A DNA stretch of 64,000 nt, taken from contig DRHW01000005.1 in assembly GCA_011053005.1 (NCBI GenBank), positions 62,001 to 126,000 on the forward strand. Reading direction: 5' to 3'. Positions 36,171 through 46,002 of the stretch are shown here, in pieces. A program made the position numbers and the translations under genes. Position 1 is the stretch's first letter. Every line of letters begins with the position of its first letter. The notes beneath the pieces are model-generated. The model was not told the DNA's origin. It saw only the letters and a program-made list of their open reading frames with translations, and made no database searches. Origin of the DNA: Methylophaga sp. (GTDB lineage Bacteria; Pseudomonadota; Gammaproteobacteria; Nitrosococcales; Methylophagaceae).

Positions 36171-37199
36171 ATGGATGTAACAAAAAATAAGCTAGATGGC
36201 GCGGTCGCTGAAAATATCATTTCAGCTCAGCAAGCGGTTGCTCTTTATCAATACTTAACGATTCAGTCACAAGATAGCCCGAAATTTACCTTTACCCACG
36301 TGCTTTATTACTTGGGCGGGCTGATCGCTATTGGCGCGATGACCTTATTCATGACATTGGGATGGGAATCATTCGGCGGCGCGGGCATCGTATCAATCTC
36401 GGTGCTCTATGCTGCCGTTGGTTTAAAAATCACCAATGCACTTTCTGCTAAAAATTTAGCTATTCCAGCGGGCATTTGTGCCACTTTTGTCGTGTGTTTA
36501 ACACCATTAGCAATTTATGGTCTTCAGCAATGGCTTGGCGTGTGGCCTGATGATAGTGTGTATCGAGATTATCACCGATATATTCAATGGCATTGGCTAT
36601 ATATGGAGCTTGGCACGTTAGCCGTTGGCGTTATGGTTGCGTGGAAGTATAAATATCCTTTCTTAATCATGCCGATTGCGGTCACGCTTTGGTATATGAC
36701 AATGGATATTTCAGCGATGCTTTCTGGTGGTGATATTACGTGGGAGTTACGAGCATTAATCTCTATGTACTCGGGTTTGCTAATGATAGGTTTGGCTTTT
36801 TGGGTTGATATTAGGTCTCATCAAACAGCGGATTATGCCTTCTGGCTTTATATATTTGGCGTTATTGCATTCTGGGGTGGCTTATCGTCACAAAATTCAG
36901 ATGATCAATTATCGAAATTTATCTATTTCTGCATCAATCTTTTAATGATCGGTGCCGGCGTATTATTGGTTCGTAAAGTATTTGTTATTTTTGGCGCGCT
37001 GGGCAGTTGCGGTTATCTTGGTTATTTGGCATTTGATGTTTTCCAAGACAGTTGGCTATTTCCGATTGTCTTGACAGCAATTGGGCTTGGTATTGTTTTC
37101 CTTGGCATTCTTTGGCAAAAACATGAGAAAACCATCACTCAAAAGTCACGTTCATGGCTTCCCGCTCCACTTAGAGAGTTGTTGGAAGCAAGGTCGTAA
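36171..37199 (+). CDS. DUF2157 multi-pass membrane protein
   Basis: A 342-residue inner-membrane protein with an N-terminal soluble piece (DVTKNKLDGAVAENIISAQQAVALYQYL, about 2-29) typical of DUF2157, then about nine hydrophobic segments from residue 42 on (FTHVLYYLGGLIAIGAMTLFM, and so on). A soluble tail rich in basic residues ends the protein. The function of the family is unknown. It is flanked by the DUF6602-like gene upstream (99 bases) and converges on the SCO gene. Confidence 0.82.
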   Translation: MDVTKNKLDGAVAENIISAQQAVALYQYLTIQSQDSPKFTFTHVLYYLGGLIAIGAMTLFMTLGWESFGGAGIVSISVLYAAVGLKITNALSAKNLAIPAGICATFVVCLTPLAIYGLQQWLGVWPDDSVYRDYHRYIQWHWLYMELGTLAVGVMVAWKYKYPFLIMPIAVTLWYMTMDISAMLSGGDITWELRALISMYSGLLMIGLAFWVDIRSHQTADYAFWLYIFGVIAFWGGLSSQNSDDQLSKFIYFCINLLMIGAGVLLVRKVFVIFGALGSCGYLGYLAFDVFQDSWLFPIVLTAIGLGIVFLGILWQKHEKTITQKSRSWLPAPLRELLEARS

Positions 37200-37214
37200 A
37201 CTTACTCTAATTGC

Positions 37215-37880
37215 CTATTTGTCAGCCAGGTCCTCACTTTTTGCGTAAAAATAGCGAAGTTTGAGAAACTCAGCTTGAATACGTGCGTGATTAAACGGCG
37301 GTTTAAAGGTGGCATAAACACGTCCTTTAGGATCAACCACAAACAGGTGGTGTTCTTGTTCGATTTGATAACTGCCATCGTCATAATCCGTTTGAAGGAA
37401 CAAGGCAATAAAGCTTCTAGCGAGCTCTTCAATGATGCTGGCCGATCCGGTTGCGACGTTAAAATCAAGCTGCTGTCCCTGTAAAAAAGCAGCTAATTGT
37501 TCAGCCGTTTCATGCTCGGTATCTAGCCCAATCACTAAAAACTGAAAGTCAGCATTCGCAAAGGAAGATTTAAGCTTATTCATTTCTTCTAATGCTGGCT
37601 GACACGCGGGCACACAATGACCATGTGAAAAATAGACAAAACTCCATTTTCCCTCAAACCAATGATGAGTAAATGCCGATTTATTAGGCGTATTCAGTGA
37701 AAATTCCGGCAGTTGTCGAGCAGGCGATGCAATGTAGCTTTGCATATCTGTAGGAATATCTCGATGCTCTTCATTCATTAGCGGTAGGCGGTACATCCAT
37801 AATACTAATAAAAATCCGACAATCATGAGATAAGAAATCAAAAAACACTTAGAATTAAGCCCTTTACACCGTTTGGCCAT
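37215..37880 (-). CDS. SCO1/SenC/PrrC family protein
   Basis: A thioredoxin-fold copper chaperone or thiol protein of 221 residues. It has one N-terminal membrane anchor (about 11-30), so the rest lies in the periplasm. The copper/redox motif is C89-VPA-C93 in GHCVPACQP, and the third ligand is a histidine at 177-178 in EHHLFVVDPKGR. SCO proteins load copper into cytochrome c oxidase or reduce its site. No oxidase genes are nearby, so the partner is unknown. It is divergent from murJ with 63 bases between. Confidence 0.88.
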   Translation of the reverse strand: MAKRCKGLNSKCFLISYLMIVGFLLVLWMYRLPLMNEEHRDIPTDMQSYIASPARQLPEFSLNTPNKSAFTHHWFEGKWSFVYFSHGHCVPACQPALEEMNKLKSSFANADFQFLVIGLDTEHETAEQLAAFLQGQQLDFNVATGSASIIEELARSFIALFLQTDYDDGSYQIEQEHHLFVVDPKGRVYATFKPPFNHARIQAEFLKLRYFYAKSEDLADK

Positions 37881-37943
37881 CGTTCACTCTTCTCAATATT
37901 TGATGTGAAAAGGTCAAATCCTACCATTAATCTGGATTTATGA

Positions 37944-39491
37944 ATGAGCGAAAAACTATTTAAGTCAACGGCTATCGTCAGCATTATGACTTTTGTATCG
38001 CGGATCCTCGGCTTTGTACGAGACATTGTTATCGCTAGATTATTTGGCGCAGGTTTAGGCGCTGACGTATTTTTTGTCGCGTTTAAAATCCCCAACTTCT
38101 TACGACGTTTATTTGCCGAAGGCGCCTTTTCACAGGCCTTTATTCCTGTGCTGGCAGAATATCGAAATAAAGGTGATCGCGACCTGAAAGAATTAATCGC
38201 CAGCACCAGCGGCACATTGGCTGGCATCTTATTTATCATTACCGCCATTGGTATTTTTGCCGCGCCAATATTAATCACGATCTTCGCGCCGGGCTTTGTA
38301 GAGAATCCAGAAAAAGTAACGTTAGCTAGCGACTTACTACAAATTACCTTTCCTTATTTATTTTTTATATCGCTGACGGCTTTAGCTGGATCTATTTTAA
38401 ATAGTTTTGGCAAATTTGCCGTACCAGCACTTACGCCAGTATTTCTCAATTTATCGATGATTGGTTGTGCTTTATGGTTGTCGCCACAACTCGAACAACC
38501 GATCACCGCGTTAGCGTGGGGCGTTTTTATTGGTGGACTGGTTCAGTTACTTTTCCAGATTCCGTTTTTATTAAATATAAAACATCTGCCAAAACCGCGC
38601 TGGGGCTGGAAAGATAGCGGCGTACAAAAAATATTAAAGCTGATGATCCCTGCCATGTTTGGCGTATCGGTTGCTCAGATAAACTTATTGCTTGATACCG
38701 TATTGGCTTCATTTTTAGCGACAGGCAGTATTTCTTGGCTATATTATTCCGATCGTTTGGTTGAATTTCCTCTGGGCGTGTTTGGCATAGCCTTATCAAC
38801 CGTGATTTTGCCTAGCTTGTCGAAAAAACATGCGTCTGCTTCTAAAGCGGAGTTCTCATTCACAATAGATTGGGCATTACGTTGGGTGTTTCTTATTGGT
38901 ACGCCAGCCGCTGTGGGCCTTATTTGGCTTGCCGAACCTTTACTCCTTACCTTATTCCAATATGGCGAGTTTACAGCCTTAGACGCGCATCAAGCATCGC
39001 TCAGCCTGATGGCTTATGGACTAGGTTTATTGCCATTTATTTTCATTAAGGTATTAGCGCCTGGTTATTATGCTCGGCAAGATACTAAAACTCCCGTTAA
39101 AATCGGCATTATCGCGATGGTGACCAATATGGTGCTCAATGTCATCTTGATGATGCAATTTGCTCACGTTGGCCTTGCCTTAGCGACCTCGATAGCGGCA
39201 GTATTAAACGCAGCCTTATTATTTATCGGTTTACGTAAATTAGGCGTGTATATTCCCGTTGCAGGTTGGGGACGGTTTATTATCAAACTATTGGTTGCCA
39301 ATGCCAGTTTGCTTACTTTATTGATGCTGTTAACACCTATCACGAGTGAATGGTTAAACTGGCATGCTGAACAGCGTTTTGCCGTATTATTTGGCTTAAT
39401 TATCAGCGCTGGCGTTATTTATTTTGCAGTACTGGCTATTGTCGGTATCAAAATTAAAACGCTATTAAATCCTAATCAAGCGATAGACTAG
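37944..39491 (+). CDS. murJ: Lipid II flippase MurJ
   Basis: MurJ moves lipid II across the inner membrane for peptidoglycan synthesis. The 515-residue protein is full length with about 14 membrane helices. Family motifs include STAIVSIMTFVSRILGFVRDIVIARLFG at the N-terminus (the essential arginine of SRILGF), KIPNFLRRLFAEGAFSQAFIPV in the next helices, and PGYYARQDTKTPVKIG near 370. It is a single gene, closed by a bidirectional terminator shared with topA. In many relatives murJ precedes ribF; that is not the case here. Confidence 0.96.
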   Translation: MSEKLFKSTAIVSIMTFVSRILGFVRDIVIARLFGAGLGADVFFVAFKIPNFLRRLFAEGAFSQAFIPVLAEYRNKGDRDLKELIASTSGTLAGILFIITAIGIFAAPILITIFAPGFVENPEKVTLASDLLQITFPYLFFISLTALAGSILNSFGKFAVPALTPVFLNLSMIGCALWLSPQLEQPITALAWGVFIGGLVQLLFQIPFLLNIKHLPKPRWGWKDSGVQKILKLMIPAMFGVSVAQINLLLDTVLASFLATGSISWLYYSDRLVEFPLGVFGIALSTVILPSLSKKHASASKAEFSFTIDWALRWVFLIGTPAAVGLIWLAEPLLLTLFQYGEFTALDAHQASLSLMAYGLGLLPFIFIKVLAPGYYARQDTKTPVKIGIIAMVTNMVLNVILMMQFAHVGLALATSIAAVLNAALLFIGLRKLGVYIPVAGWGRFIIKLLVANASLLTLLMLLTPITSEWLNWHAEQRFAVLFGLIISAGVIYFAVLAIVGIKIKTLLNPNQAID

Positions 39492-39510
39492 ACCTATAAA
39501 TATCAGGCAT

Positions 39511-39540
39511 AAAAAATGCGTTCCTAAGAACGCATTTTTT
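39511..39540. terminator. Bidirectional terminator between murJ and topA
   Basis: AAAAAATGCGTTC and GAACGCATTTTTT form a 13-bp stem round a four-base loop, with A6 before and T6 after. It serves both convergent genes. Confidence 0.92.
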
Positions 39541-39576
39541 ACCGCTTAAATCTTGTAACTTTTTGTAAACTAGCAG

Positions 39577-41859
39577 CTATTCCGATTCTACTTTTTCACT
39601 AAAGTCACATTCTTTTTGTGGACACACTTTTTCTGTACCACGACTTTTGGTGGTTTTGATCGTCAAAATAGGCCATTTACATTTAGGGCATTCTTCTTTT
39701 AACGGTTCATTCCACAAAGCGTAATCACAATCAGGATAATCCGAACAAGAATAGAAGATTTTACCGCGACGCGATTTGCGAGTAAGAATCTCGCCTTTAT
39801 TACATTGCGGACATGTCACACCTGTATTAGTAGGTTGTTCTAATGATTCAATATGCTTACATTTTGGATAACTACTACAACCAATGAATTTGCCATATTT
39901 ACCTGTTCTGACCCATAAATCAGACTCACATTTAGGGCATTTACGATCGGCAACCACTTCTGGCTCACTCGCTGTTTCTTCACCGTTAATATTACGTGTG
40001 TAATCACATTCAGGGTAAGCAGTACAGCCAATAAAACGACCACTACGGCCTAAACGGCTAGATAGTTTTTTACCACATTTTGGACAATCTTCATCCAATA
40101 ATTCTTGGGTAACATCACTACGCTGCACTTCTTTATCTTTGGTTTCGACTTGTTCTTTGAACGGGCCCCAGAAATTACGTAATAAGGGCACCCATTCTTG
40201 TTCGCCGCGAGCAACGGCATCAAGCTCATCTTCTAGTTTTGCAGTGAAATCATAGTCGACATATTTAGTGAAATGTTCTGCCAGAAATTTACCGACAACA
40301 CGGCCAACATCGGTTGGATGGAAACGTTTTTTCTCAAGCTCAACGTATTCACGCTGCAACAAGGTTGAAATGATGCTGGCATAGGTTGAAGGACGACCAA
40401 TATCATGCTCTTCTAAAGCCCGAACTAAACTCGCCTCACTAAAGCGCGGGGGTGGCTCAGTAAAATGTTGTTCAGGTCTAATCGCAAGTAATTCAACGAT
40501 ATCGCCCACTTCCATTACAGGCAAAATACGCTCATCTTTATCTGCTTTACCCGCATCATCTTGACCTTCAAGATACACACTCATAAACCCAGGATTCACC
40601 ACTGTTGAACCATTTGCACGGAAGTTATTACCCGCACCACAAGCCAAATCAACCGCGACCGTATTCATTGTGGCATGCACCATTTGACAAGCAACCGTAC
40701 GCTGCCAGATCAAGGTATAAAGTTTTAACTGATCGCTAGACAAATATTTAGTCAGTGATTCAGGTGTACGTAAAACCGATGTTGGACGCACCGCTTCATG
40801 CGCTTCTTGAGCATTTTTAGATTTAGTTTTATATTCTTGTGGCTTAGCTGGCACCGCTTTAGCGCCATACTTTTCAGCAATATAGCTACGTAACTCTTCA
40901 ACCGCTTCACCGGCTAAACTCACAGAGTCAGTACGCATATAGGTGATTAAACCCACCGCGCCATCGCCCGTATCAGTACCTTCGTATAATTGCTGCGCTA
41001 CACTCATTGTGCGTTGTGCGCCAAAACCTAATTTACGCGATGCTTCTTGTTGCAATGTTGATGTCGTAAATGGCGCGGCAGGATTACGTTTGCGTTGTTT
41101 TTTATCAACTTTCGTAACCAGCAATTTACCTTGAGCAGCCTTGTTAAGCGTGGCAACGACTTCAGCTGATTGCTCACCATTATTGACGGTAAATTGTGAT
41201 AATTTTTCATCTTTATAATGGGTTAATTTGCCATCAAAATTTTGTTTTTCAAATGCCGCATCCGCTTCAATTGACCAGTATTCTTGTGGAATAAAGGCCT
41301 CGATTTCTAATTCACGTTCAACGATCATTCTTAGCGCAGGACTTTGCACTCGACCAGCGGATAAACCACGGCGAACTTTTTTCCATAATAATGGCGACAA
41401 GGTAAAGCCAACCAGATAATCAAGTGCTCGACGTGCTTGCTGGGCATTGACCATGTCCATCGATAATCCACGAGGATTGGCAACAGCATCATTGACCGCT
41501 TGCTTGGTAATTTCATGGAATACCACGCGATGAGTTTCTTTATCTTTCAACACGCCGCGTTTTTTTAATAACTCTAATAAATGCCATGATATTGCCTCTC
41601 CCTCGCGATCCGGATCGGTTGCGAGATATAAGACATCGGCCTTCTTCATTGCTTTGGCAATGGCATCGAGATGTTTACTGTTACGATCAATAATTTGATA
41701 CTTCATCGCAAAATCATTGGCAGTATCAACCGCCCCTTCTTTAGGTAATAAATCACGAACGTGACCATAAGATGCGAGCACCTCAACATCTTTACCTAGA
41801 TATTTTTGGATCGTTTTTGCCTTCGCTGGCGATTCAACAATAACTAATTTTTTTCCCAT
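39577..41859 (-). CDS. topA: DNA topoisomerase I
   Basis: Type IA topoisomerase that relaxes negative supercoils. From ATG 41859 (MGKKLVIVESPAKA, the family start; the ATG eight codons earlier has no ribosome site) the protein has 760 residues. The TOPRIM domain has E9, then TDPDREGEA at 81-89. The nucleophile is Y307 in LITYMRTDS. The C-terminus has four Cys4 zinc modules (beginning CPKCGKK, CPKCESD, CPQCNKG and CPKCKWP), one more than E. coli's three classical ones; this number varies among relatives. It is last in the LysM-dprA-smg-topA run. Confidence 0.97.
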   Translation of the reverse strand: MGKKLVIVESPAKAKTIQKYLGKDVEVLASYGHVRDLLPKEGAVDTANDFAMKYQIIDRNSKHLDAIAKAMKKADVLYLATDPDREGEAISWHLLELLKKRGVLKDKETHRVVFHEITKQAVNDAVANPRGLSMDMVNAQQARRALDYLVGFTLSPLLWKKVRRGLSAGRVQSPALRMIVERELEIEAFIPQEYWSIEADAAFEKQNFDGKLTHYKDEKLSQFTVNNGEQSAEVVATLNKAAQGKLLVTKVDKKQRKRNPAAPFTTSTLQQEASRKLGFGAQRTMSVAQQLYEGTDTGDGAVGLITYMRTDSVSLAGEAVEELRSYIAEKYGAKAVPAKPQEYKTKSKNAQEAHEAVRPTSVLRTPESLTKYLSSDQLKLYTLIWQRTVACQMVHATMNTVAVDLACGAGNNFRANGSTVVNPGFMSVYLEGQDDAGKADKDERILPVMEVGDIVELLAIRPEQHFTEPPPRFSEASLVRALEEHDIGRPSTYASIISTLLQREYVELEKKRFHPTDVGRVVGKFLAEHFTKYVDYDFTAKLEDELDAVARGEQEWVPLLRNFWGPFKEQVETKDKEVQRSDVTQELLDEDCPKCGKKLSSRLGRSGRFIGCTAYPECDYTRNINGEETASEPEVVADRKCPKCESDLWVRTGKYGKFIGCSSYPKCKHIESLEQPTNTGVTCPQCNKGEILTRKSRRGKIFYSCSDYPDCDYALWNEPLKEECPKCKWPILTIKTTKSRGTEKVCPQKECDFSEKVESE

Positions 41860-41942
41860 ATTTAACAGTACCAAAATGAACAATATCGAACCATGTAAGC
41901 TTATCTACACGGAGAGTATTTATGATAGTTATCACTATCTTT

Positions 41943-42437
41943 TTAGTGAACGACTGCCTCCAAATCTTCAAAAACCAAGTCTTCCATCCAAGCATAAGCT
42001 GCTTCACGGCCAGGCTGATAAAACAATACCATCAACACGACCCATTTCATTTGGTCTAAATCAATTTCATCAGTATCTAATGCCATGACACGCTCGATGA
42101 CGACTTCTCGTGTTTCAGCATCTAACACGCCTACCTGCTCTAAAAACAATAAGTATCCTCGGCACTGTAAATCAAGTCGAAGTAGTTCTTGTTCGCTATA
42201 AAATCGCATCGCGGATGGAGGTTTAGACTCATCTTCATCAGAATCTGAACTCGATGAATCTTCTTCAATCACCGTCATGCTTTCTAGCCAGTCAAAAGCT
42301 TTATGAATTTCGAGATTTTGAAAGCCAACACCTTCAAGCTCCGTCTCTAAAGCATCCTTATCAGGTTTATTTGAATCATCCGTGTCGATGTAGTTTTCAA
42401 ACAGATACAACAATACATCAAATACATCTTCTTTCAT
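41943..42437 (-). CDS. smg: DUF494 family protein Smg
   Basis: A 164-residue acidic cytosolic protein of the Smg family: MKEDVFDVLLYLFENYID at the N-terminus, FDWLESM in the middle, and SEQELLRLDLQCRGYLLFLEQVGVLD then MALDTDEIDLDQMKWVVLMVLF towards the end. Function is unknown. The position between dprA and topA is conserved in many gammaproteobacteria. A short Ser/Asp-rich run (SSSSDSDEDES) interrupts the family core at about 76-86. Confidence 0.95.
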   Translation of the reverse strand: MKEDVFDVLLYLFENYIDTDDSNKPDKDALETELEGVGFQNLEIHKAFDWLESMTVIEEDSSSSDSDEDESKPPSAMRFYSEQELLRLDLQCRGYLLFLEQVGVLDAETREVVIERVMALDTDEIDLDQMKWVVLMVLFYQPGREAAYAWMEDLVFEDLEAVVH

Positions 42438-42471
42438 TTAATTCCTCTGGGGATCTCTATATAAAGGAGGG

Positions 42472-43542
42472 TTAATGTCCAATGCGGACATAGCGTCCAC
42501 CAGGCAATGATTCAACCTGACCTTGTAGCTCTAATAATAACAGCATGGAGGAAACAACATCAGCCGTCAATCTGCAGCGTTCTATCAATAGATCGATTTG
42601 TATCGGGTCATAACCTAGGTGATTAAGTAAAAGCTGATAATCATCATCTAACTTTAACGCTGGTTCGACATCATCAATATTATGCTTTTCTTCGCCGTGC
42701 ACACCGGCTAATGAACCGAGCTCTTCTAAAACATCTTGCGCCGTTTCGACAAGTTTTGCGCCATCACGAATGAGTTGATGACAGCCTCTCGCTAAGGGGT
42801 TATGAATAGAGCCCGGAATAGCAAACACTTCCCGACCTTGTTCTAATGCCATTCTCGCGGTAATCAATGAACCACTTTGCAAAGCCGCCTCAACCACTAA
42901 TGTGCCTAATGATAGACCACTAATAATTCGATTGCGTCGCGGAAAATTCTCCGCTCGAGGTGCGGTGCCTAAAGCAAACTCTGAAACAATAGCACCTGTT
43001 GATACGATATCGTGTGCCAGGTCTCGATGTTTTGCTGGATAAACGCGATCTAATCCAGTGCCAATAACAGCAATGGTTTTACCTTGTCCTGCCAAGGCGC
43101 CTTGATGTGCTGCCGCATCTATTCCCATTGCCAAACCACTGGTAATCGTCAAACCAACCTGAGCCATGTAACGAGCAAATTCGTAAGCAGTATCTCGTCC
43201 TGATGCAGAAGGATTACGGCTGCCCACCATTGCAATCTGCCACTGCGATAATAAGTCTACATCGCCCTGAACAAACAACAGACTAGGCGGATCAGCAATT
43301 TGTTTCAGTAATTCTGGATACCGAGGATCATGTAGCGTAATAATATGGCGATCCGGCTCAGCAAACCACGCTAAGTCTTGCTCGACCTGATTCCAATCAG
43401 GATCAATTAAAGCACTACGTGTTCGAGCAGAAATATTTTCTGCGGTATTAGGCTTATTAAATACAGCCTCAGGATCCGAAAACTGCGTGAGTAAACGAGC
43501 AAACGTTATAGGTCCAACACCCGGTGTGCGGTGTAGCGCCAA
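42472..43542 (-). CDS. dprA: DNA-processing protein DprA
   Basis: DprA protects incoming single-stranded DNA and loads RecA in natural transformation. The Rossmann-fold core is clear: MVGSRNPSASG (about 105-115), SGLAMGIDAAAHQGAL, TIAVIGTGLDRVYPAKH, and FPRRNRIISGLS with the ssDNA-binding arginines. A C-terminal winged-helix domain follows. TTG 43542 (356 residues) opens mid-motif. The frame is open upstream to a stop and offers only CTG 43584, which has GAGGG eight bases before it, so the real start may be CTG, giving 370 residues. Other competence genes are not in the window. Confidence 0.94.
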   Translation of the reverse strand: MALHRTPGVGPITFARLLTQFSDPEAVFNKPNTAENISARTRSALIDPDWNQVEQDLAWFAEPDRHIITLHDPRYPELLKQIADPPSLLFVQGDVDLLSQWQIAMVGSRNPSASGRDTAYEFARYMAQVGLTITSGLAMGIDAAAHQGALAGQGKTIAVIGTGLDRVYPAKHRDLAHDIVSTGAIVSEFALGTAPRAENFPRRNRIISGLSLGTLVVEAALQSGSLITARMALEQGREVFAIPGSIHNPLARGCHQLIRDGAKLVETAQDVLEELGSLAGVHGEEKHNIDDVEPALKLDDDYQLLLNHLGYDPIQIDLLIERCRLTADVVSSMLLLLELQGQVESLPGGRYVRIGH

Positions 43543-43657
43543 CCAACAAGCTAAAGACCGCTGTTCATTAGAAAACCTATTCAGCTTAAGTACCCTCGAT
43601 TAAACCGCTGCGATAAAAAGCATATTAGTTACTAGTCATCGTCAACGAAATCACGTT

Positions 43658-44692
43658 TTATTCTACTTCACGTACCTTATCATTCAGATGAATAGCGTTG
43701 TTCGCTTTCATAACAATGGCATAGCTGACTTTTTCAAATACTTTAAATACCATCGCTACGCCAGCAGATTCATCCGGCAAGGTCACCGTGTCATCTTTAT
43801 CAGCAGTAACCGCATCTTTAACCGTTCCACCTGCCCGCATGACCTTTAATACATGTCCGACTTCTATCGATTCTCTGGTACCAAGATTCAACACCACGAT
43901 TTGATATTGACCGACTTGCGACACGCCATCAAAAACCGAAATAATACGTCCATTCACTGGGTTTTCTGGTGAATGAGGGAAGAAATTCATTTCATTCTCG
44001 CCATCATCAACAGGCAACAATCTATCGCCCGCTAACACTTCACGATTGGTGTTACGCAACATGACAGTAGCAGTCTCACCAGGCGTTTCTAAAGTCGCAT
44101 CAGCCGTATAAATAGCTTCATAACCTAACACTTCTCCGGTTTCAGGGTCGTTGTATACCTTGCCACCACGAAACACGCTGAACTGATCAATATCATCGCC
44201 TTTAATGCCTCGAACATAGGCTTTATCGCCAGCACCTAGAATCAAACGTTCATCAGCACTTGCCAGAATATAAGGTGCACTATTTAAGGTATCTTCACCC
44301 ACCACCAACGGTTTTGATAAAAATGCTGCTATCGCAGAACGAGGAATCGTTGAAATCGCTTGCTCTAGTTTAATTTCTCTCGCTTCTGGCGATAATTTAT
44401 AAGCGGTCAAACCTCGGGTTAAGCTCAACACTGGTCGGCCATTTATATAACTTAATGAAATAACATCACCAGGATAAATTAAATGTGGATTCTTAATTTG
44501 TGGATTAACCTGCCAAATTTCTGGCCACTGCCAAGGTCTTTGTAAGAATTTACCGGAAATATCCCACAAGGTATCGCCTTTAACAACTTGATATGTTTGT
44601 GGATGGCTGTCGTTCAATATTACATCTTTGGCAAACAATGGCAGGCTGAACAATACAAACAAAACACTTAAATAGGCGTAGCGAATCATCAA
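43658..44692 (-). CDS. LysM-domain envelope protein
   Basis: A 344-residue protein with a signal peptide (cleavage near LFA-KD, 21) and one LysM domain at about 32-80 (YQVVKGDTLWDISGKFLQRPWQWPEIWQVNPQI), which binds peptidoglycan glycan. The rest (about 85-344) is a conserved region of this family without known function. The pairing of such a gene directly upstream of dprA is widespread (PA0020 and dprA in Pseudomonas). It is divergent from the cytochrome c gene. Confidence 0.9.
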   Translation of the reverse strand: MMIRYAYLSVLFVLFSLPLFAKDVILNDSHPQTYQVVKGDTLWDISGKFLQRPWQWPEIWQVNPQIKNPHLIYPGDVISLSYINGRPVLSLTRGLTAYKLSPEAREIKLEQAISTIPRSAIAAFLSKPLVVGEDTLNSAPYILASADERLILGAGDKAYVRGIKGDDIDQFSVFRGGKVYNDPETGEVLGYEAIYTADATLETPGETATVMLRNTNREVLAGDRLLPVDDGENEMNFFPHSPENPVNGRIISVFDGVSQVGQYQIVVLNLGTRESIEVGHVLKVMRAGGTVKDAVTADKDDTVTLPDESAGVAMVFKVFEKVSYAIVMKANNAIHLNDKVREVE

Positions 44693-44897
44693 AATATCCT
44701 CATGGATAACTAAATTATTGTCCTAAATTTCTGACAGACGCAGACAATATCAGAATCATAGTGTGTTATAAGCGTGAAAAGGAATCAAGCTTCATGGCTA
44801 AATTGACCGTAATAGCTAGCTTATTCAGCTTATTGCTATAATATGCCATAAATAAATGATTAATTACCTCGCTTTGAGGTTGTTTGAGGAGAAAACC

Positions 44898-45215
44898 ATG
44901 AAAAATCTCGTTTTACCAATAATCGCTATCACCGCATTGCTTAGTGCTAACACAGTATTTGCAGCAGGCGATCCTGTAGCAGGGAAACAAAAAGCAGCAC
45001 TCTGTGCAACTTGCCATGGTGCAAATGGTATCGCTATTGCGCCAATGTATCCAAATCTTGCAGGTCAAAATGAAGCTTACTTAATTTCAGCTTTACAAGC
45101 CTACCGTAGTAAAGAACGTAATGGTGGCATGGCGGCCATTATGCAAATGCAAGCCGCTAATTTATCAGATGCAGATATTGACGATCTTGCCGCTTATTTT
45201 TCTAGCTTAAAATAA
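44898..45215 (+). CDS. Small class I cytochrome c
   Basis: A periplasmic mono-haem cytochrome of 105 residues from ATG 44898 (GAGGAG seven bases upstream; an ATG 14 codons earlier has no ribosome site). The signal peptide ends near VFA-AG. The haem site is CATCH (about 38-42), and the axial methionine is probably the one in [10 protein letters not shown]. Lengths and motifs suit the c5/c4-half type that carries electrons to oxidases or peroxidases. No partner oxidoreductase is encoded next to it. Confidence 0.92.
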   Translation: MKNLVLPIIAITALLSANTVFAAGDPVAGKQKAALCATCHGANGIAIAPMYPNLAGQNEAYLISALQAYRSKERNGGMAAIMQMQAANLSDADIDDLAAYFSSLK

Positions 45216-45232
45216 TGTAATTTGATAAAAAT

Positions 45233-45270
45233 ACAGGGTGTAATCAGTATGCATTACGCCCTGTTATTTA
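45233..45270 (+). terminator. Terminator of the cytochrome c gene
   Basis: ACAGGGTGTAAT pairs with ATTACGCCCTGT (one G-T/G-mismatch position) round an 8-base loop, followed by TATTTATT. It begins 17 bases after the stop. Confidence 0.85.
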
Positions 45271-45491
45271 TTCACTTTTTTTAATTAAAGTCCTCTACCA
45301 ACATAAAATCAATTAGAAATCTCATCGTGAAAGATTTCTCTTCCCCCCTCAGTCAGTTACAATAAGTCCCGTTTTAGGATAAGTATTTTTTCGTCACGCT
45401 GATGAAACACAACTCTACCAAAGAGTCTCGTAATAGTTATCCGATGAAGATGGCCCATTTCGGTCAATTATTTAATCTTTTAGGTTTATTT

Positions 45492-45995
45492 ATGGCGCTA
45501 CTTGAAATCCTTCACTTTCCTGATCCACGGTTACGCAAAAAAGCGACTGAGATCACTAAAGTAACCCCTGAAATACGTAAGCTGGCAGAAGATATGCTAG
45601 AAACAATGTATGACGCACCCGGAGTTGGCTTAGCCGCCAACCAAGTTAATGTGCAAAAACGTCTTATTGTGATCGACGTATCAGAAGACAAATCTGGCGC
45701 CTTAGTTTTCATTAATCCAGAAATTATTGATAAACAAGGTGAACGTGAGCACGAAGAAGGTTGTCTATCCGTACCAGAAGCTTATGAATTAGTGACGCGG
45801 GCAGATACTGTGCGGGTAAAAGCGCTCGATGTTGAGGGTGTCGCATTTGAATTAGATGCCGATGAATTATTAGCGACCTGTATCCAGCATGAAATTGATC
45901 ATTTAGATGGCAAATTATTTGTTGATTACATTAGTAATTTAAAACGACAACGCATTAAAAAACGCTTAGAAAAACAATTCAAACAACAACGCTAG
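45492..45995 (+). CDS. def: Peptide deformylase
   Basis: It removes the formyl group from new proteins. The 167-residue reading from ATG 45492 (AGG upstream) matches the family start [15 protein letters not shown]; the 30 extra codons from ATG 45402 are not homologous. All three motifs are present: GVGLAANQV (about 44-52), EGCLSVPE (metal cysteine) and QHEIDHLDG (metal histidines and catalytic glutamate). It leads the def-fmt-rsmB run, seven bases before fmt. Confidence 0.97.
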   Translation: MALLEILHFPDPRLRKKATEITKVTPEIRKLAEDMLETMYDAPGVGLAANQVNVQKRLIVIDVSEDKSGALVFINPEIIDKQGEREHEEGCLSVPEAYELVTRADTVRVKALDVEGVAFELDADELLATCIQHEIDHLDGKLFVDYISNLKRQRIKKRLEKQFKQQR

Positions 45996-46002
45996 GATAA
46001 CA

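Noticed and set aside
37202-37468. 88-codon minus ORF inside the SCO gene
   Set aside because: It is the same strand in a shifted frame; the SCO frame carries the CxxxC and histidine motif.
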